Shown here: positions 43,295 through 51,215 of the stretch, piece by piece
Layout of the letters: every line of letters begins with the position of its first letter
Position numbering within the stretch: position 1 is the stretch's first letter
Assembly: GCA_949293335.1 (NCBI GenBank)
Contig: CASFDA010000005.1
Location: 1-64,000 of the forward strand
Length of the DNA stretch: 64,000 nucleotides
Reading direction: 5' to 3'
Source of the DNA: an uncultured Spirochaetales bacterium
GTDB taxonomy: Bacteria > Spirochaetota > Spirochaetia > Sphaerochaetales > Sphaerochaetaceae
Position numbers and translations under genes: made by a program
Notes under the pieces: generated by a model
The model's database searches: none
The model's input: only the letters and a program-made list of their open reading frames with translations
What the model was told of the DNA's origin: nothing

Positions 43295-44080
43295 ATGATA
43301 CTGGATTCGCACTTCCATACACTGTCAATGGCAAGACGGGAAGTAGATATGGATCTTGAGAAGATAATCGGAATAGATGTCGGTACAGATCCTTTCGACA
43401 TAGAAGACCGGCTTGTTTATATAAAAGGCAGAGAAAACATATATTATTCCCAGGGGGCAGGCCCATGGTGCCTGAAAGATGGAGAGGTTAATGAAATATA
43501 CTCACGTCTGGTCTCTTCTTTCGAGAAATACAAGGGAACATTCCTCGGCGAGACAGGGCTGGACTACTTCCACAAGGACTACGGGGACAAAAGGGAGATG
43601 ATAAAACTCTTTTTGAGGCAAATAGAACTTGCCGAGAAACTCTCCCTCCCGATCATCATACATTCGCGTGACGCAGATGACGACATGAAGGAAATCATAT
43701 CCTCTTCCTCTTTCCCCCACTCGGGCGTGATGCACTCATATTCATCAGATCCTGGCTTGATGGAAAAAGCACTCGAAAAAGGGCTCTACATATCATTTTC
43801 AGGGAATATAACATATAAAGGAAACGACAAGATAAGGGAAAGCGCGAGAGCTTGCCCAAAAGACAGGATACTCTACGAGACCGACTCGCCATATCTTGCG
43901 CCAGTTCCGGTGCGCGGCCGTCCCTCTTGCCCGAGCTTCACCGAGTACACATCAGCGTTCATAGCGTCTCTGAGGAATGAAGACGTGGAACAATTCCGGG
44001 AAAACGCGATAAATAACTTCCTGACACTTCTCAGTCACTCTGGAGGAGAGGAAGTATATAGGCATCCCAGTCGGGAGTAG
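43295..44080 (+). CDS. tatD: TatD-family metal-dependent hydrolase/DNase
   Basis: 261 aa TIM-barrel enzyme. Ligands and motifs in order: LDSHFHT (HxH), LGETGLDY (Glu), LPIIIHSRDADDD (His), VMHSYSSDPG (His) and YETDSPYLAPVPVRGRPSCPS (Asp). 3'-5' exonuclease activity on damaged DNA is reported for the family. The start is 100 bp from the divergent MATE start. Its last 50 nt overlap the convergent gene at 44031. Confidence 0.93.
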   Translation: MILDSHFHTLSMARREVDMDLEKIIGIDVGTDPFDIEDRLVYIKGRENIYYSQGAGPWCLKDGEVNEIYSRLVSSFEKYKGTFLGETGLDYFHKDYGDKREMIKLFLRQIELAEKLSLPIIIHSRDADDDMKEIISSSSFPHSGVMHSYSSDPGLMEKALEKGLYISFSGNITYKGNDKIRESARACPKDRILYETDSPYLAPVPVRGRPSCPSFTEYTSAFIASLRNEDVEQFRENAINNFLTLLSHSGGEEVYRHPSRE

Positions 44081-44672
44081 CGACAATATATGTCTCAACG
44101 CTGCTTTCAAGCGCTGCATTGTCAATATAGTCGATCACAAGGCGGACTGGAAATTCCAAGAACCTGATGAATGGAGCAAGTCTCTGATAATCAAAAGCAA
44201 TTACTATGTCACCTTCACTTAGCTTTCCCCTCTCTATCTCATAACTCGATCTTGGCAATTCACCTGCATACGGAATATATGTGAACTCAGGATAGAGGGA
44301 TGAAATTGAATCAACATACTCCCTTTCACTTGCGTTGTCCTCATTGTAGTAGAGAAACACATTGCCGCTCAAATCAGGAAGAATCGGGGAAAAGAGTAAA
44401 TCCGGATCTGTTGGAAGAGAGTAGGTCTCCACTCCATCGACATCTGATGAAAGAGAAATGACAACATCCCCCACTCCATCATAGCTCTGACAGACGTGCC
44501 TTCTGTAGTTGGCTGTCAGGACTGGCATTAACTCCAGCTTGTCCAGATAGCTTTTGTCGATCCTCCCTGTAACAACAGTGACGACAGGGCGGGTGAAATA
44601 GAAAACAGAAAAGGCCAGAGCCAGCAGAAGAACGCAGAGGAGGAAAAAATGGACCAGTTTACGTCTTTTCAC
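44031..44672 (-). CDS. membrane-anchored protein of unknown function
   Basis: 213 aa. One N-terminal transmembrane or signal-anchor helix (LVHFFLLCVLLLALAFSVFYF), then a soluble domain with regular beta-alpha alternation (VVTVVTGRIDKSYLDKL, GDVVISLSSDVDGVETYSLP, GDIVIAFDYQRLAPFIRF), loosely like a periplasmic binding or Rossmann-like domain. No family recognised. Convergent with tatD with a 50-nt overlap of coding sequence. Confidence 0.65.
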   Translation of the reverse strand: MKRRKLVHFFLLCVLLLALAFSVFYFTRPVVTVVTGRIDKSYLDKLELMPVLTANYRRHVCQSYDGVGDVVISLSSDVDGVETYSLPTDPDLLFSPILPDLSGNVFLYYNEDNASEREYVDSISSLYPEFTYIPYAGELPRSSYEIERGKLSEGDIVIAFDYQRLAPFIRFLEFPVRLVIDYIDNAALESSVETYIVATPDWDAYILPLLQSD

Positions 44673-44738
44673 GTCAAAACATTAGCGCAGTTTGAGCAAA
44701 AGAGAGAAGAGGTAAACGGCTGGAGGGCAAAGGAAATG

Positions 44739-44767
44739 TTGACCATAAGGTGATAAGAAAGTAAATT
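44739..44767 (+). promoter_or_regulatory. sigma-70 promoter of the aldolase gene
   Basis: TTGACC (44739-44744), 17-bp spacer, TAAATT (44762-44767). The AGGAGG ribosome site and ATG follow about 20-30 nt later, a conventional leader. Confidence 0.7.
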
Positions 44768-44797
44768 TATAGCGATATCATTTAGGAGGCTGTCATA

Positions 44798-45796
44798 ATG
44801 ATTAGCTACAAGGAACTTGGTCTTGTGAACACAAGAGATATGTTCAGCAAGGCCGTTAAGGGAGGCTATGCCATTCCGGCATACAACTTCAGCAATATGG
44901 AACAGCTGCAGGCTATCATCCAGGCCTGTGTCGAGACAAAGAGCCCAGTAATTCTTCAGGTATCCAAGGGTGCACGCGACTATGCGAACATGAACCTTCT
45001 GAAGAATATGGCAAGGGGCGCAACAGAGTATGCTCATGAGCTCGGATGTGACATTCCTATCGTTCTCCACCTCGACCACGGCAGCTCATTCGAGCTTTGC
45101 AAGGAGTGTATCGAGAACGGTTTCTCTTCTGTCATGATCGACGGATCACACCTTCCATATGACGAGAACGTAGCTCTTACAAAGAAGGTTGTTGACTTTG
45201 CACATCAGTACGACGTGACTGTAGAGGGAGAGCTTGGTGTTCTCGCTGGAATCGAAGATGAGGTTTCTGCTGCACAGAGCCACTACACAAAGCCAGAGGA
45301 AGTCGAGGACTTCGTATCGAAGACAGGTGTAGATTCTCTCGCAATCAGCGTAGGAACAAGCCACGGTGCATACAAGTTCACTCCGGAGCAGTGCACAAGG
45401 AACAAGGACGGAATTCTCGTTCCACCAGACCTCAGATTTGACATCCTCCACGAGATCGAAGTCAAGCTTCCAGGATTCCCGATCGTACTCCACGGCTCAT
45501 CATCCGTTCCTCAGGAATATGTGAAGATGATCAATGAATACGGCGGAAAGCTCACAGACAGCGTAGGTATTCCTGAAGAACAGCTCAGGAAGGCTGCAAA
45601 GAGCGCAGTATGCAAGATCAACATCGACAGCGATGGAAGGCTTGCAATGACAGCGATCGTGAGGAAGACTCTTGTAGAGAAGCCACAGGAGTTCGATCCG
45701 AGAAAGTATCTCGGACCAGCTCGCGACGAGCTCAAGAAGATGTACATGCACAAGAACATCGAGGTTCTCGGTTCTGCAGGTCATGCACTTGACTAA
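44798..45796 (+). CDS. fba: class II fructose-1,6-bisphosphate aldolase
   Basis: 332 aa Zn2+-dependent enzyme. IPAYNFSNMEQLQAII, then LHLDHGSSFELCKECI (catalytic Asp, zinc His), SVMIDGSHLPYDENV, the EGELGVLAGIEDEV segment and IVLHGSSSVPQEY. Splits fructose bisphosphate to DHAP and glyceraldehyde-3-phosphate. Strong promoter, Shine-Dalgarno and a terminator mark it as a well expressed single gene. Confidence 0.96.
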   Translation: MISYKELGLVNTRDMFSKAVKGGYAIPAYNFSNMEQLQAIIQACVETKSPVILQVSKGARDYANMNLLKNMARGATEYAHELGCDIPIVLHLDHGSSFELCKECIENGFSSVMIDGSHLPYDENVALTKKVVDFAHQYDVTVEGELGVLAGIEDEVSAAQSHYTKPEEVEDFVSKTGVDSLAISVGTSHGAYKFTPEQCTRNKDGILVPPDLRFDILHEIEVKLPGFPIVLHGSSSVPQEYVKMINEYGGKLTDSVGIPEEQLRKAAKSAVCKINIDSDGRLAMTAIVRKTLVEKPQEFDPRKYLGPARDELKKMYMHKNIEVLGSAGHALD

Positions 45797-45807
45797 TCAG
45801 TAAAGCA

Positions 45808-45842
45808 AAAGGGTCGATTGGAGAAAATCGGCCCTTTCTTCT
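45808..45842 (+). terminator. terminator after the aldolase gene
   Basis: AAAGGG-T-CGATT pairs with AAATCG-G-CCCTTT, followed by TTTCTTCTCTTC. Partly mismatched but well placed just after the stop. Confidence 0.75.
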
Positions 45843-45862
45843 CTTCATGTTCATGATTGCTT

Positions 45863-45892
45863 TTGACAAAGCAACTCTAGCTATGCTAGTAT
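45863..45892 (+). promoter_or_regulatory. promoter of infC-rpmI-rplT
   Basis: TTGACA (45863-45868), 18-bp spacer, TAGTAT (45887-45892). The leader to 45965 includes short hairpins (GTTTG/CAAAC and GGTAA/TTACC), possibly an L20-type autoregulatory leader. Confidence 0.6.
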
Positions 45893-45965
45893 TCATGATC
45901 GTGTTTGGTTTCTTCAAACAAAATTTCCATTGGGGTAAGGGTTTTACCGACATAAAGGAGTATTC

Positions 45966-46493
45966 TTGGCTACTAAAGACTTGAGGATCAACCGCCAGAT
46001 CAGGGCGCGCGAGGTTCTGGTTATCGACGAAAACGGAAACCAGAGGGGGATCATGGACATTCATTCAGCCAATGCACTGGCTGACGAGGCAGGACTGGAC
46101 CTTGTAGAAGTCAGCCCGAACGCCAACCCTCCTGTCTGCAAGATACTCGACTTCGGAAAATACCGTTACGAACTTGAGAAGAAGAACAGGGAAGCGAAGA
46201 AAAATCAGGTTGTTGTGAAGATCAAAGAGATCAGGATGCAACCGAAGATTGAGAAGCACGACCTCGAGACAAAGAGCAAGGCAATCGCTGAGTTCTTGGG
46301 CGAAGGTAACAAAGTAAAGGTTTCTATCCGCTTCAGAGGAAGGGAACTGGCCCATCCGGAACTTGGAAAGGCTGTTCTTGACAGGATAGTTGAAAAGCTC
46401 GCTGAAGACGGAGTGCTTTTCAATTTGGACAAAGGTGCGCAGATGGAAGGCAAAATGATGAGCATGATGCTCTCCCCTGCGAAGAAAAAGTAA
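45966..46493 (+). CDS. infC: translation initiation factor IF-3
   Basis: 175 aa. N-domain DLRINRQIRAREVLVIDENGNQRGIM, linker KKNREAKKNQVVVKIKEIRMQPKIEKHDLETK, C-domain VKVSIRFRGRELAHPELG. Controls start-site selection on the 30S subunit. The start is a TTG with AAAGGAG 5-11 nt upstream. Non-ATG starts in infC are linked to its own autoregulation. First gene of the ribosomal trio. Confidence 0.95.
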   Translation: MATKDLRINRQIRAREVLVIDENGNQRGIMDIHSANALADEAGLDLVEVSPNANPPVCKILDFGKYRYELEKKNREAKKNQVVVKIKEIRMQPKIEKHDLETKSKAIAEFLGEGNKVKVSIRFRGRELAHPELGKAVLDRIVEKLAEDGVLFNLDKGAQMEGKMMSMMLSPAKKK

Positions 46494-46568
46494 ACAATCT
46501 CCGTATGGAGTTGTCATATCGTGCATAGGGGTGTTTCTTGTTCCCTATCACGTTCAAGGAGTTTAGGC

Positions 46569-46766
46569 ATGCCTAAGATGAAAACAAGAAAGTCCGCTGC
46601 TAAAAGGTATAAGATCACAGGCAGTGGCAAGGTAATCATCAAGAAGATGGGACTTCGCCATATTCTCACCAAGAAGTCATCAAAGCGCAAGATGGATTTG
46701 CGTCACCCTGGTGTACTTTGCGACGTAGAGGCTAAGAGAGCAAAGAAAATGCTCCCTTACGGTTAA
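46569..46766 (+). CDS. rpmI: 50S ribosomal protein L35
   Basis: 65 aa, MPKMKTRKSAAKRYKITGSGKV... with the typical basic C-terminus HPGVLCDVEAKRAKKMLPYG. The upstream frame to 46521 is an artefact; ATG 46569 follows an AAGGAG. Middle gene of infC-rpmI-rplT. Confidence 0.96.
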   Translation: MPKMKTRKSAAKRYKITGSGKVIIKKMGLRHILTKKSSKRKMDLRHPGVLCDVEAKRAKKMLPYG

Positions 46767-46778
46767 AGGAGTGAGAAG

Positions 46779-47135
46779 ATGCCAAGAGCAGTAGACGGAA
46801 CAAGAAGAAAGGACAGAAGGAAGAAGATCCTTGATCAGGCAAAGGGTTACTACGGAAGAAGAAGTACTAACCATCGCGTCGCCAAGGATGCAGTTGCAAA
46901 AGCTGGACAGTACGCATATCGCGGAAGAAAGGAGAAGAAGAGAGACTTCAGGAAGCTCTGGATTGCCCGTATCAGCGCGGCAGTAAGAGGTGAGGGACTC
47001 AACTACTCCCAGTTCATGCATGGGCTCACGATGGCAAACATCGACCTTAACAGGAAAGCCCTGAGCAACATGGCTATCGAAGACAAGAATGCATTCTCGC
47101 TCCTTGTCAAAGAGGTTAAGAAGGTCCTTGCTTAA
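46779..47135 (+). CDS. rplT: 50S ribosomal protein L20
   Basis: 118 aa, standard length. MPRAVDGTRRKDRRKKILDQAKGYYGRRS and WIARISAAVRGEGLNYSQFMHGL are classic. RNA-binding early assembly protein; in several bacteria it represses infC-rpmI-rplT. 12 nt after rpmI. Confidence 0.97.
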   Translation: MPRAVDGTRRKDRRKKILDQAKGYYGRRSTNHRVAKDAVAKAGQYAYRGRKEKKRDFRKLWIARISAAVRGEGLNYSQFMHGLTMANIDLNRKALSNMAIEDKNAFSLLVKEVKKVLA

Positions 47136-47156
47136 GGACAGATGAAGGAGGTTCTG

Positions 47157-47486
47157 ATGACTGAAGTTGAACTGACGAGACTGGCTGGCATAAGGCTCAA
47201 GAATGCCATGGCCTTGGTTTCACAGCTCAGGGATTCTTATCGCGAGCTTGAATCAAGGTACAGGATGGTCGAGACACACAATCTTGAACTTCAGGAACTT
47301 CTGGACAAAGTCAGCGCTGATCAGGCAGTCGTTGAAGAGGCAATCGATGAGGCTCTCAAGAATCTCGAGGAGCTTGGAACGCTCGATACGTTCGGAACTC
47401 TCGATCTCGGAGAACTTGAGGATGCAGAATCCTTCACTCTTGACGGAAGCGGAGAAGAGCTGGATACGTTCGAAGAAAATCAGTAA
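47157..47486 (+). CDS. small coiled-coil protein of unknown function
   Basis: 109 aa from ATG 47157, with GAAGGAGG upstream. Residues 10-80 form a heptad-rich coiled coil (LRDSYRELESRYRMVETHNLELQELLDKV), then an acidic Asp/Glu/Gly/Thr tail. Shape resembles ZapB-like division proteins, but no family is recognised. Linked to the ribosomal trio by 21 nt. Confidence 0.65.
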   Translation: MTEVELTRLAGIRLKNAMALVSQLRDSYRELESRYRMVETHNLELQELLDKVSADQAVVEEAIDEALKNLEELGTLDTFGTLDLGELEDAESFTLDGSGEELDTFEENQ

Positions 47487-47568
47487 TACAACTTTCAGAA
47501 TCCTACTTGAAGGGTATGGGTGAACCATGCCCTTTTTTCATCATCAATCAACTTTTGTCGTTGGAGGA

Positions 47569-47597
47569 TTCACAGAGGAAGTTAATTAGGCTAGAAT
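47569..47597 (+). promoter_or_regulatory. promoter of the candidate 6S RNA
   Basis: TTCACA (47569-47574), 17-bp spacer, TAGAAT (47592-47597). Predicted +1 near 47604 coincides with the 5' side of the closing stem. Confidence 0.6.
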
Positions 47598-47603
47598 TAA
47601 ATA

Positions 47604-47785
47604 TGCCCATAGATACCTGGCTTCCTCAAGCCTCTTGGAGCAAACCATATTATTGGATTTCGGAATAGCAAGGCCGCATTGATCCGGGTCTATCCTGGAA
47701 CAGAAAGCCTAGGCAACTAGAAGTCCCCCTTGACACTTAGTTCAAGAGCAAGTAGCTGTCGGGTTTATGGGCGTTTATTTTTCTT
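47604..47785 (+). ncRNA. ssrS: candidate 6S RNA
   Basis: About 180 nt, non-coding. Ends GCCCATA (47605-47611) and TATGGGC (47766-47772) close a long stem that continues inwards with GATACC against GGGTT. A 3' central hairpin CTTGA...TTCAAG (around 47729-47745) resembles the CCTTGAAC...GTTCAAGG element of E. coli 6S RNA. It has its own promoter and a T-rich end (GTTTATTTTTCTTT). Length, closing stem and internal bubble fit the RNA-polymerase-binding 6S family. tmRNA and RNase P signatures are absent. Needs a covariance-model test. Confidence 0.6.
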
Positions 47786-47792
47786 TGATACT

Positions 47793-49139
47793 ATGACAAG
47801 ACGAGACGAAAAACTAAAAGGCATTTCCTTCATTGACGTACCAAAGGATCTGAAGGTCAGCTTCGGTTCCTTCAAGGTAGACCCTGGCATAAAGTTGCCG
47901 GTGGAGAGGAAAGAAGGCAAGAAGGCGCTTGAACCTCAGGATGTGACAGTAGAAGCAATTATAGCTGGCATGATAACCATCATAGCGTATGATGAGAAAC
48001 ACCCCTCCTATGACTACTATCGGGCATTTGTGAATGCTGTGGAGCCGAGAACTGCAGAGGAGCTCAACAAGGCCGCGATAGCGAAGCAGGAAGTGAAGGA
48101 CTATGACTTTGCAGAGGAACTATTCCTCGCTGTCTATCATCTGATGCCACAAAGTGCCAGCGCGATCAATCTTGCGACCCTTTATTCATACAGAAGCGTT
48201 GATGAAGAGGAGAAGAAGAACGAAGAAGAGGCAGAACGTTATCTGATACTCTCGAAGAATACACTTTTCGATGCACTTTCACGGTTCGGGGAGAATGAAG
48301 ACATACTCAGGGAGCTTAGTTCATTCGAAGGATACATGGGCAACCTTGAGAATGCCCTTTCCTATGGTGAGAGATACATGAAAGTGGCCTCTGAGGGAGA
48401 GAAGAAGGAGGAGATGAAAAAGTACCTCAAGAAGGTACGTTCCCGCATCGAGTCAGATGAGCTTTTCAAAGAGGCGTATGACTTCATAATGCTCGATGAA
48501 CCGGATAAGGCCCTCGAGAGCATCGGGAAATTCCTCAAAAACAATAGCGATGTGTGGAACGGACATTTCCTCAAGGCATGGGCGCTGAGGAAGAACAAGG
48601 ACTACAAGGGAGCAAAGGAAGCTCTCCTTAAATGCCTTGAACTCGGTGAGAGGAACAGCGACATATACAATGAACTTTCCCTCTGCGAGCTTGAAGATGG
48701 GAACAGAGAACTTGCAAAAGCCTATCTCGATACAGCGGTGGACCTTGATGGGGAAAACTTGACTTGTGTATCAAACCTCGCTTATCTTCATCTGATGGAC
48801 GATGAGTTCGATGAGGCAAGGTATTTCCTGGAAAAGGCAAGGGCCCTTGCTGAGAACGATCTTCTGATAAAAGACCTGATCTCTATCTATGAAGAGAAGA
48901 CAGGTGAAAAGATCGGTGCTGTCATCGAGGAAGTCGTGAAGAAAGAGGAGAATGAGATGGACGAAGAGAAGCATTGCCATAACGAAGATGGCGCTCATGA
49001 GTGCTGCCATCATCATGAGCATGGAGAGGGGCATGAATGCTGCCATCACCATGAAGAGGGCCATGAGTGCCATCATGGAGAACACAAAGAAGGCTGCCAC
49101 CACAAAGAAGGTGGATGTTGCCATCATCATGATAATTGA
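47793..49139 (+). CDS. TPR-repeat protein with His/Cys-rich metal-binding tail
   Basis: 448 aa from ATG 47793. N-terminal 60 residues unlike TPR, then several TPR-like helix pairs (e.g. DYDFAEELFLAVYHLMPQSASAINLATLY, DVWNGHFLKAWALRKNKDYKGAKEALLKCLELGERNSDIYNELSLCELEDGN read as blocks). The final 55 residues hold about 20 His and 9 Cys, in repeats of HECCHHHE. Such tails bind Ni, Zn or Cu in chaperones and storage proteins. The start lies right at the end of the 6S RNA T-tract and lacks a Shine-Dalgarno. Ends 14 nt before tsaE. Confidence 0.75.
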   Translation: MTRRDEKLKGISFIDVPKDLKVSFGSFKVDPGIKLPVERKEGKKALEPQDVTVEAIIAGMITIIAYDEKHPSYDYYRAFVNAVEPRTAEELNKAAIAKQEVKDYDFAEELFLAVYHLMPQSASAINLATLYSYRSVDEEEKKNEEEAERYLILSKNTLFDALSRFGENEDILRELSSFEGYMGNLENALSYGERYMKVASEGEKKEEMKKYLKKVRSRIESDELFKEAYDFIMLDEPDKALESIGKFLKNNSDVWNGHFLKAWALRKNKDYKGAKEALLKCLELGERNSDIYNELSLCELEDGNRELAKAYLDTAVDLDGENLTCVSNLAYLHLMDDEFDEARYFLEKARALAENDLLIKDLISIYEEKTGEKIGAVIEEVVKKEENEMDEEKHCHNEDGAHECCHHHEHGEGHECCHHHEEGHECHHGEHKEGCHHKEGGCCHHHDN

Positions 49140-49153
49140 CAGAGGAAAAGTTG

Positions 49154-49585
49154 ATGGATTTTCTACCTCCTGTTGTTTCCCGTTCTCCTGAAGAGACAGA
49201 AGAGATCGGGAAAATGTTTGCAGGACACCTAGAGAAGGGAGATGTGATATCTCTCCGGGGAAGTCTTGGCGCCGGAAAGACCGTACTGGCGAAAGGAATC
49301 GCAAAGTATCTTGGCATTCAAGAGGCCATCGTCTCCCCTACTTTTACTATCGTTCAGGAGTACGACGGGAAGATGAAGATGTATCATCTTGACCTGTACC
49401 GGATCTCCGGCTGTGATGAATTTGAATCAATGGGAGGCGAGGACTTCCTCTTTCCAGATGGACTTACGCTGATCGAATGGTCAGAGAAGATCGAACCGAT
49501 GCTTCCGGAAAACACCATTTATGTTGATATCGCGATAAATGATGATGATTCTAGGACGATAAGGTTCGAAAGGGAAGAAAAGTGA
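49154..49585 (+). CDS. tsaE: tRNA threonylcarbamoyladenosine biosynthesis ATPase TsaE
   Basis: 143 aa from ATG 49154. Walker A RGSLGAGKTVLAKG, then SPTFTIVQEY and MYHLDLYRISGCDEFESMG, and TLIEWSEKIEPMLP. ATPase needed for t6A formation at position 37 of ANN-decoding tRNAs. Overlaps tsaB by 4 nt. Confidence 0.95.
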   Translation: MDFLPPVVSRSPEETEEIGKMFAGHLEKGDVISLRGSLGAGKTVLAKGIAKYLGIQEAIVSPTFTIVQEYDGKMKMYHLDLYRISGCDEFESMGGEDFLFPDGLTLIEWSEKIEPMLPENTIYVDIAINDDDSRTIRFEREEK

Positions 49586-50274
49586 ACATACTCCTTGTGG
49601 ATACGGCAACAGAGAGGGCGACAGTGGCCTTCTCTACACCAGACGGATATGAAGAGCATATCTATGAGAAAGGGTTTTCCCCATCAGAGGATCTCCTTAT
49701 GGAGATAAAGGGGATGCTTGGAAGGAAAGGCATAACTCTGAAGGACCTTGACCTTCTTGTGACGACAAAAGGACCGGGATCTTTTACCGGGCTGCGTGTC
49801 GCCCTTGCAAGCCTCAAGGGAATCAGGAGTGCATCAAACGCCAAGCTCGTCTCTGTTCCGACACTTGACGTGATGATCGAGAGCGCAGCCGATTGCAAGA
49901 AAGTAGTCCTGGCCGCAATCGATGCTAGAAGGGGAAGATATTACCTGAAGGCCAGAAAAGGTGAAAAAGTCTATGTAGATGTAACAGACTCTGCTCTTTC
50001 GGATATCGCTTCACTTCTTCCGCAAAATGAAGAGGTTTTCGTAACAGGACTTGTTTCAGAGAAGGTCGCATCAGATCTGAGGAAAATGGGATTCTGTGCA
50101 GATTATGACAGGGACGGAATGAAGGCCATAGGAAAGAGTATGATGCGCCTTGCCCTACGTCAGCTTGAAGAAAAAGGCGAAGACGAGATTGGGGAAGGTC
50201 CGCTTTATGTCAGAAGGTCTGATGCAGAGGAAGCTCTTCTGAAGAAGAAGGAGGAAAAGCGTGAAGGAATGTGA
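49582..50274 (+). CDS. tsaB: tRNA threonylcarbamoyladenosine biosynthesis protein TsaB
   Basis: 230 aa, GTG start overlapping tsaE. Begins NILLVDTATERATVAF; contains TTKGPGSFTGLRVALASLKGI, the standard TsaB core of the ASKHA fold. Partners with TsaD and TsaE in t6A synthesis. Overlaps trxB by 14 nt. Confidence 0.94.
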   Translation: MNILLVDTATERATVAFSTPDGYEEHIYEKGFSPSEDLLMEIKGMLGRKGITLKDLDLLVTTKGPGSFTGLRVALASLKGIRSASNAKLVSVPTLDVMIESAADCKKVVLAAIDARRGRYYLKARKGEKVYVDVTDSALSDIASLLPQNEEVFVTGLVSEKVASDLRKMGFCADYDRDGMKAIGKSMMRLALRQLEEKGEDEIGEGPLYVRRSDAEEALLKKKEEKREGM

Positions 50275-51163
50275 TGTCCTGATAATCGGAGCAGGGCCGG
50301 CTGGCCTCACCGCCGCACTTTATACAGCAAGATACGGAAATTCACTTATCATCGTTGATCAGGGTGCACCTGGCGGACAGATGCTCCTGATGGATGAGAT
50401 CGAGAACTACCCCGGAGTCGGGAAGATAAAGGGATTTGAACTTGCAGAGAGGATGGAAAAAGAGGCAAAGGATGTCGGGGTCGAAGTCCTCTTTGAAGAA
50501 ATCTCATCAATAGAGAAAAAAGACGGGAAATTCATCTCTCATGGAAATGATGATGACTACATCTCGAAGGCAGTGCTGATTTCAAGCGGTGCAAGTCACA
50601 GAAAACTTGGTGCAGAAGGTGAAGATGAGCTTGTCGGAAGAGGCGTAAGCTACTGTGCGACCTGCGATGGTCCGTTCTTCCGCGGGAAAAGTGTAGTTGT
50701 CGTGGGCGGTGGAGACACCGCACTGACAGATGCGCTCTACCTTTCGAAGATCGCAAAAGAAGTTCATCTGGTGCACAGGAGAGACGAATTCAGAGGACAG
50801 AAGATACTATCCGAGAGAGTCAGGAAGTGTGAGAACATAACACTGCACCTGAAAAGGAATGTAAAGAAAATACTCTCAGAGAATGGCAAGGTCTCAGGAG
50901 TCCTTCTGGACAGTGGAGAGGAAATCAGGGCCGACGGGGTTTTCATACTCGTAGGCGTCGTGCCAAACAGCGCATTCGTATCCTCTCTCGTTGAAACGGA
51001 AAACGGCTTCATAAAGACCGATGGGAAAATGGAGACATCTGCTTCGGGCATTTTCGCTTCCGGAGATGTACGCACTACCCCACTCAGACAGGTCTCCAGT
51101 GCAGTGGGTGATGGCGCGATCGCTAGCCATGCGATAGACGAATACATAAGAAACACGTTCTGA
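50261..51163 (+). CDS. trxB: thioredoxin reductase
   Basis: 300 aa flavoprotein, GTG start after AGGAGG. FAD motif VLIIGAGPAGLTAALYTARYG, redox active CATCDGPFF, NADPH motif VVVVGGGDTALTDALYL and C-terminal GIFASGDVRTTPLRQVSSAVGDGAIAS. Reduces thioredoxin with NADPH. Last gene of tsaE-tsaB-trxB. Confidence 0.95.
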   Translation: MKECDVLIIGAGPAGLTAALYTARYGNSLIIVDQGAPGGQMLLMDEIENYPGVGKIKGFELAERMEKEAKDVGVEVLFEEISSIEKKDGKFISHGNDDDYISKAVLISSGASHRKLGAEGEDELVGRGVSYCATCDGPFFRGKSVVVVGGGDTALTDALYLSKIAKEVHLVHRRDEFRGQKILSERVRKCENITLHLKRNVKKILSENGKVSGVLLDSGEEIRADGVFILVGVVPNSAFVSSLVETENGFIKTDGKMETSASGIFASGDVRTTPLRQVSSAVGDGAIASHAIDEYIRNTF

Positions 51164-51176
51164 CGGGCATTTTTCC

Positions 51177-51205
51177 TTGACTCCAGAACTTCCCTGAGTT
51201 GTAAT
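51177..51205 (+). promoter_or_regulatory. sigma-70 promoter of glgA
   Basis: TTGACT (51177-51182), 17-bp spacer, TGTAAT (51200-51205); only 10 nt separate the -10 box from the ATG at 51216, and no Shine-Dalgarno is present. Confidence 0.6.
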
Positions 51206-51215
51206 TTTTAGTTGT

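Noticed and set aside
43195-43401. Longer MATE start at 43401
   Set aside because: The extension overlaps the divergent tatD gene and lacks MATE features; ATG 43194 has a ribosome site.
47604-47785. Alternative assignment as tmRNA or RNase P RNA
   Set aside because: Too short, no tRNA-like ends, and no RNase P core motifs.
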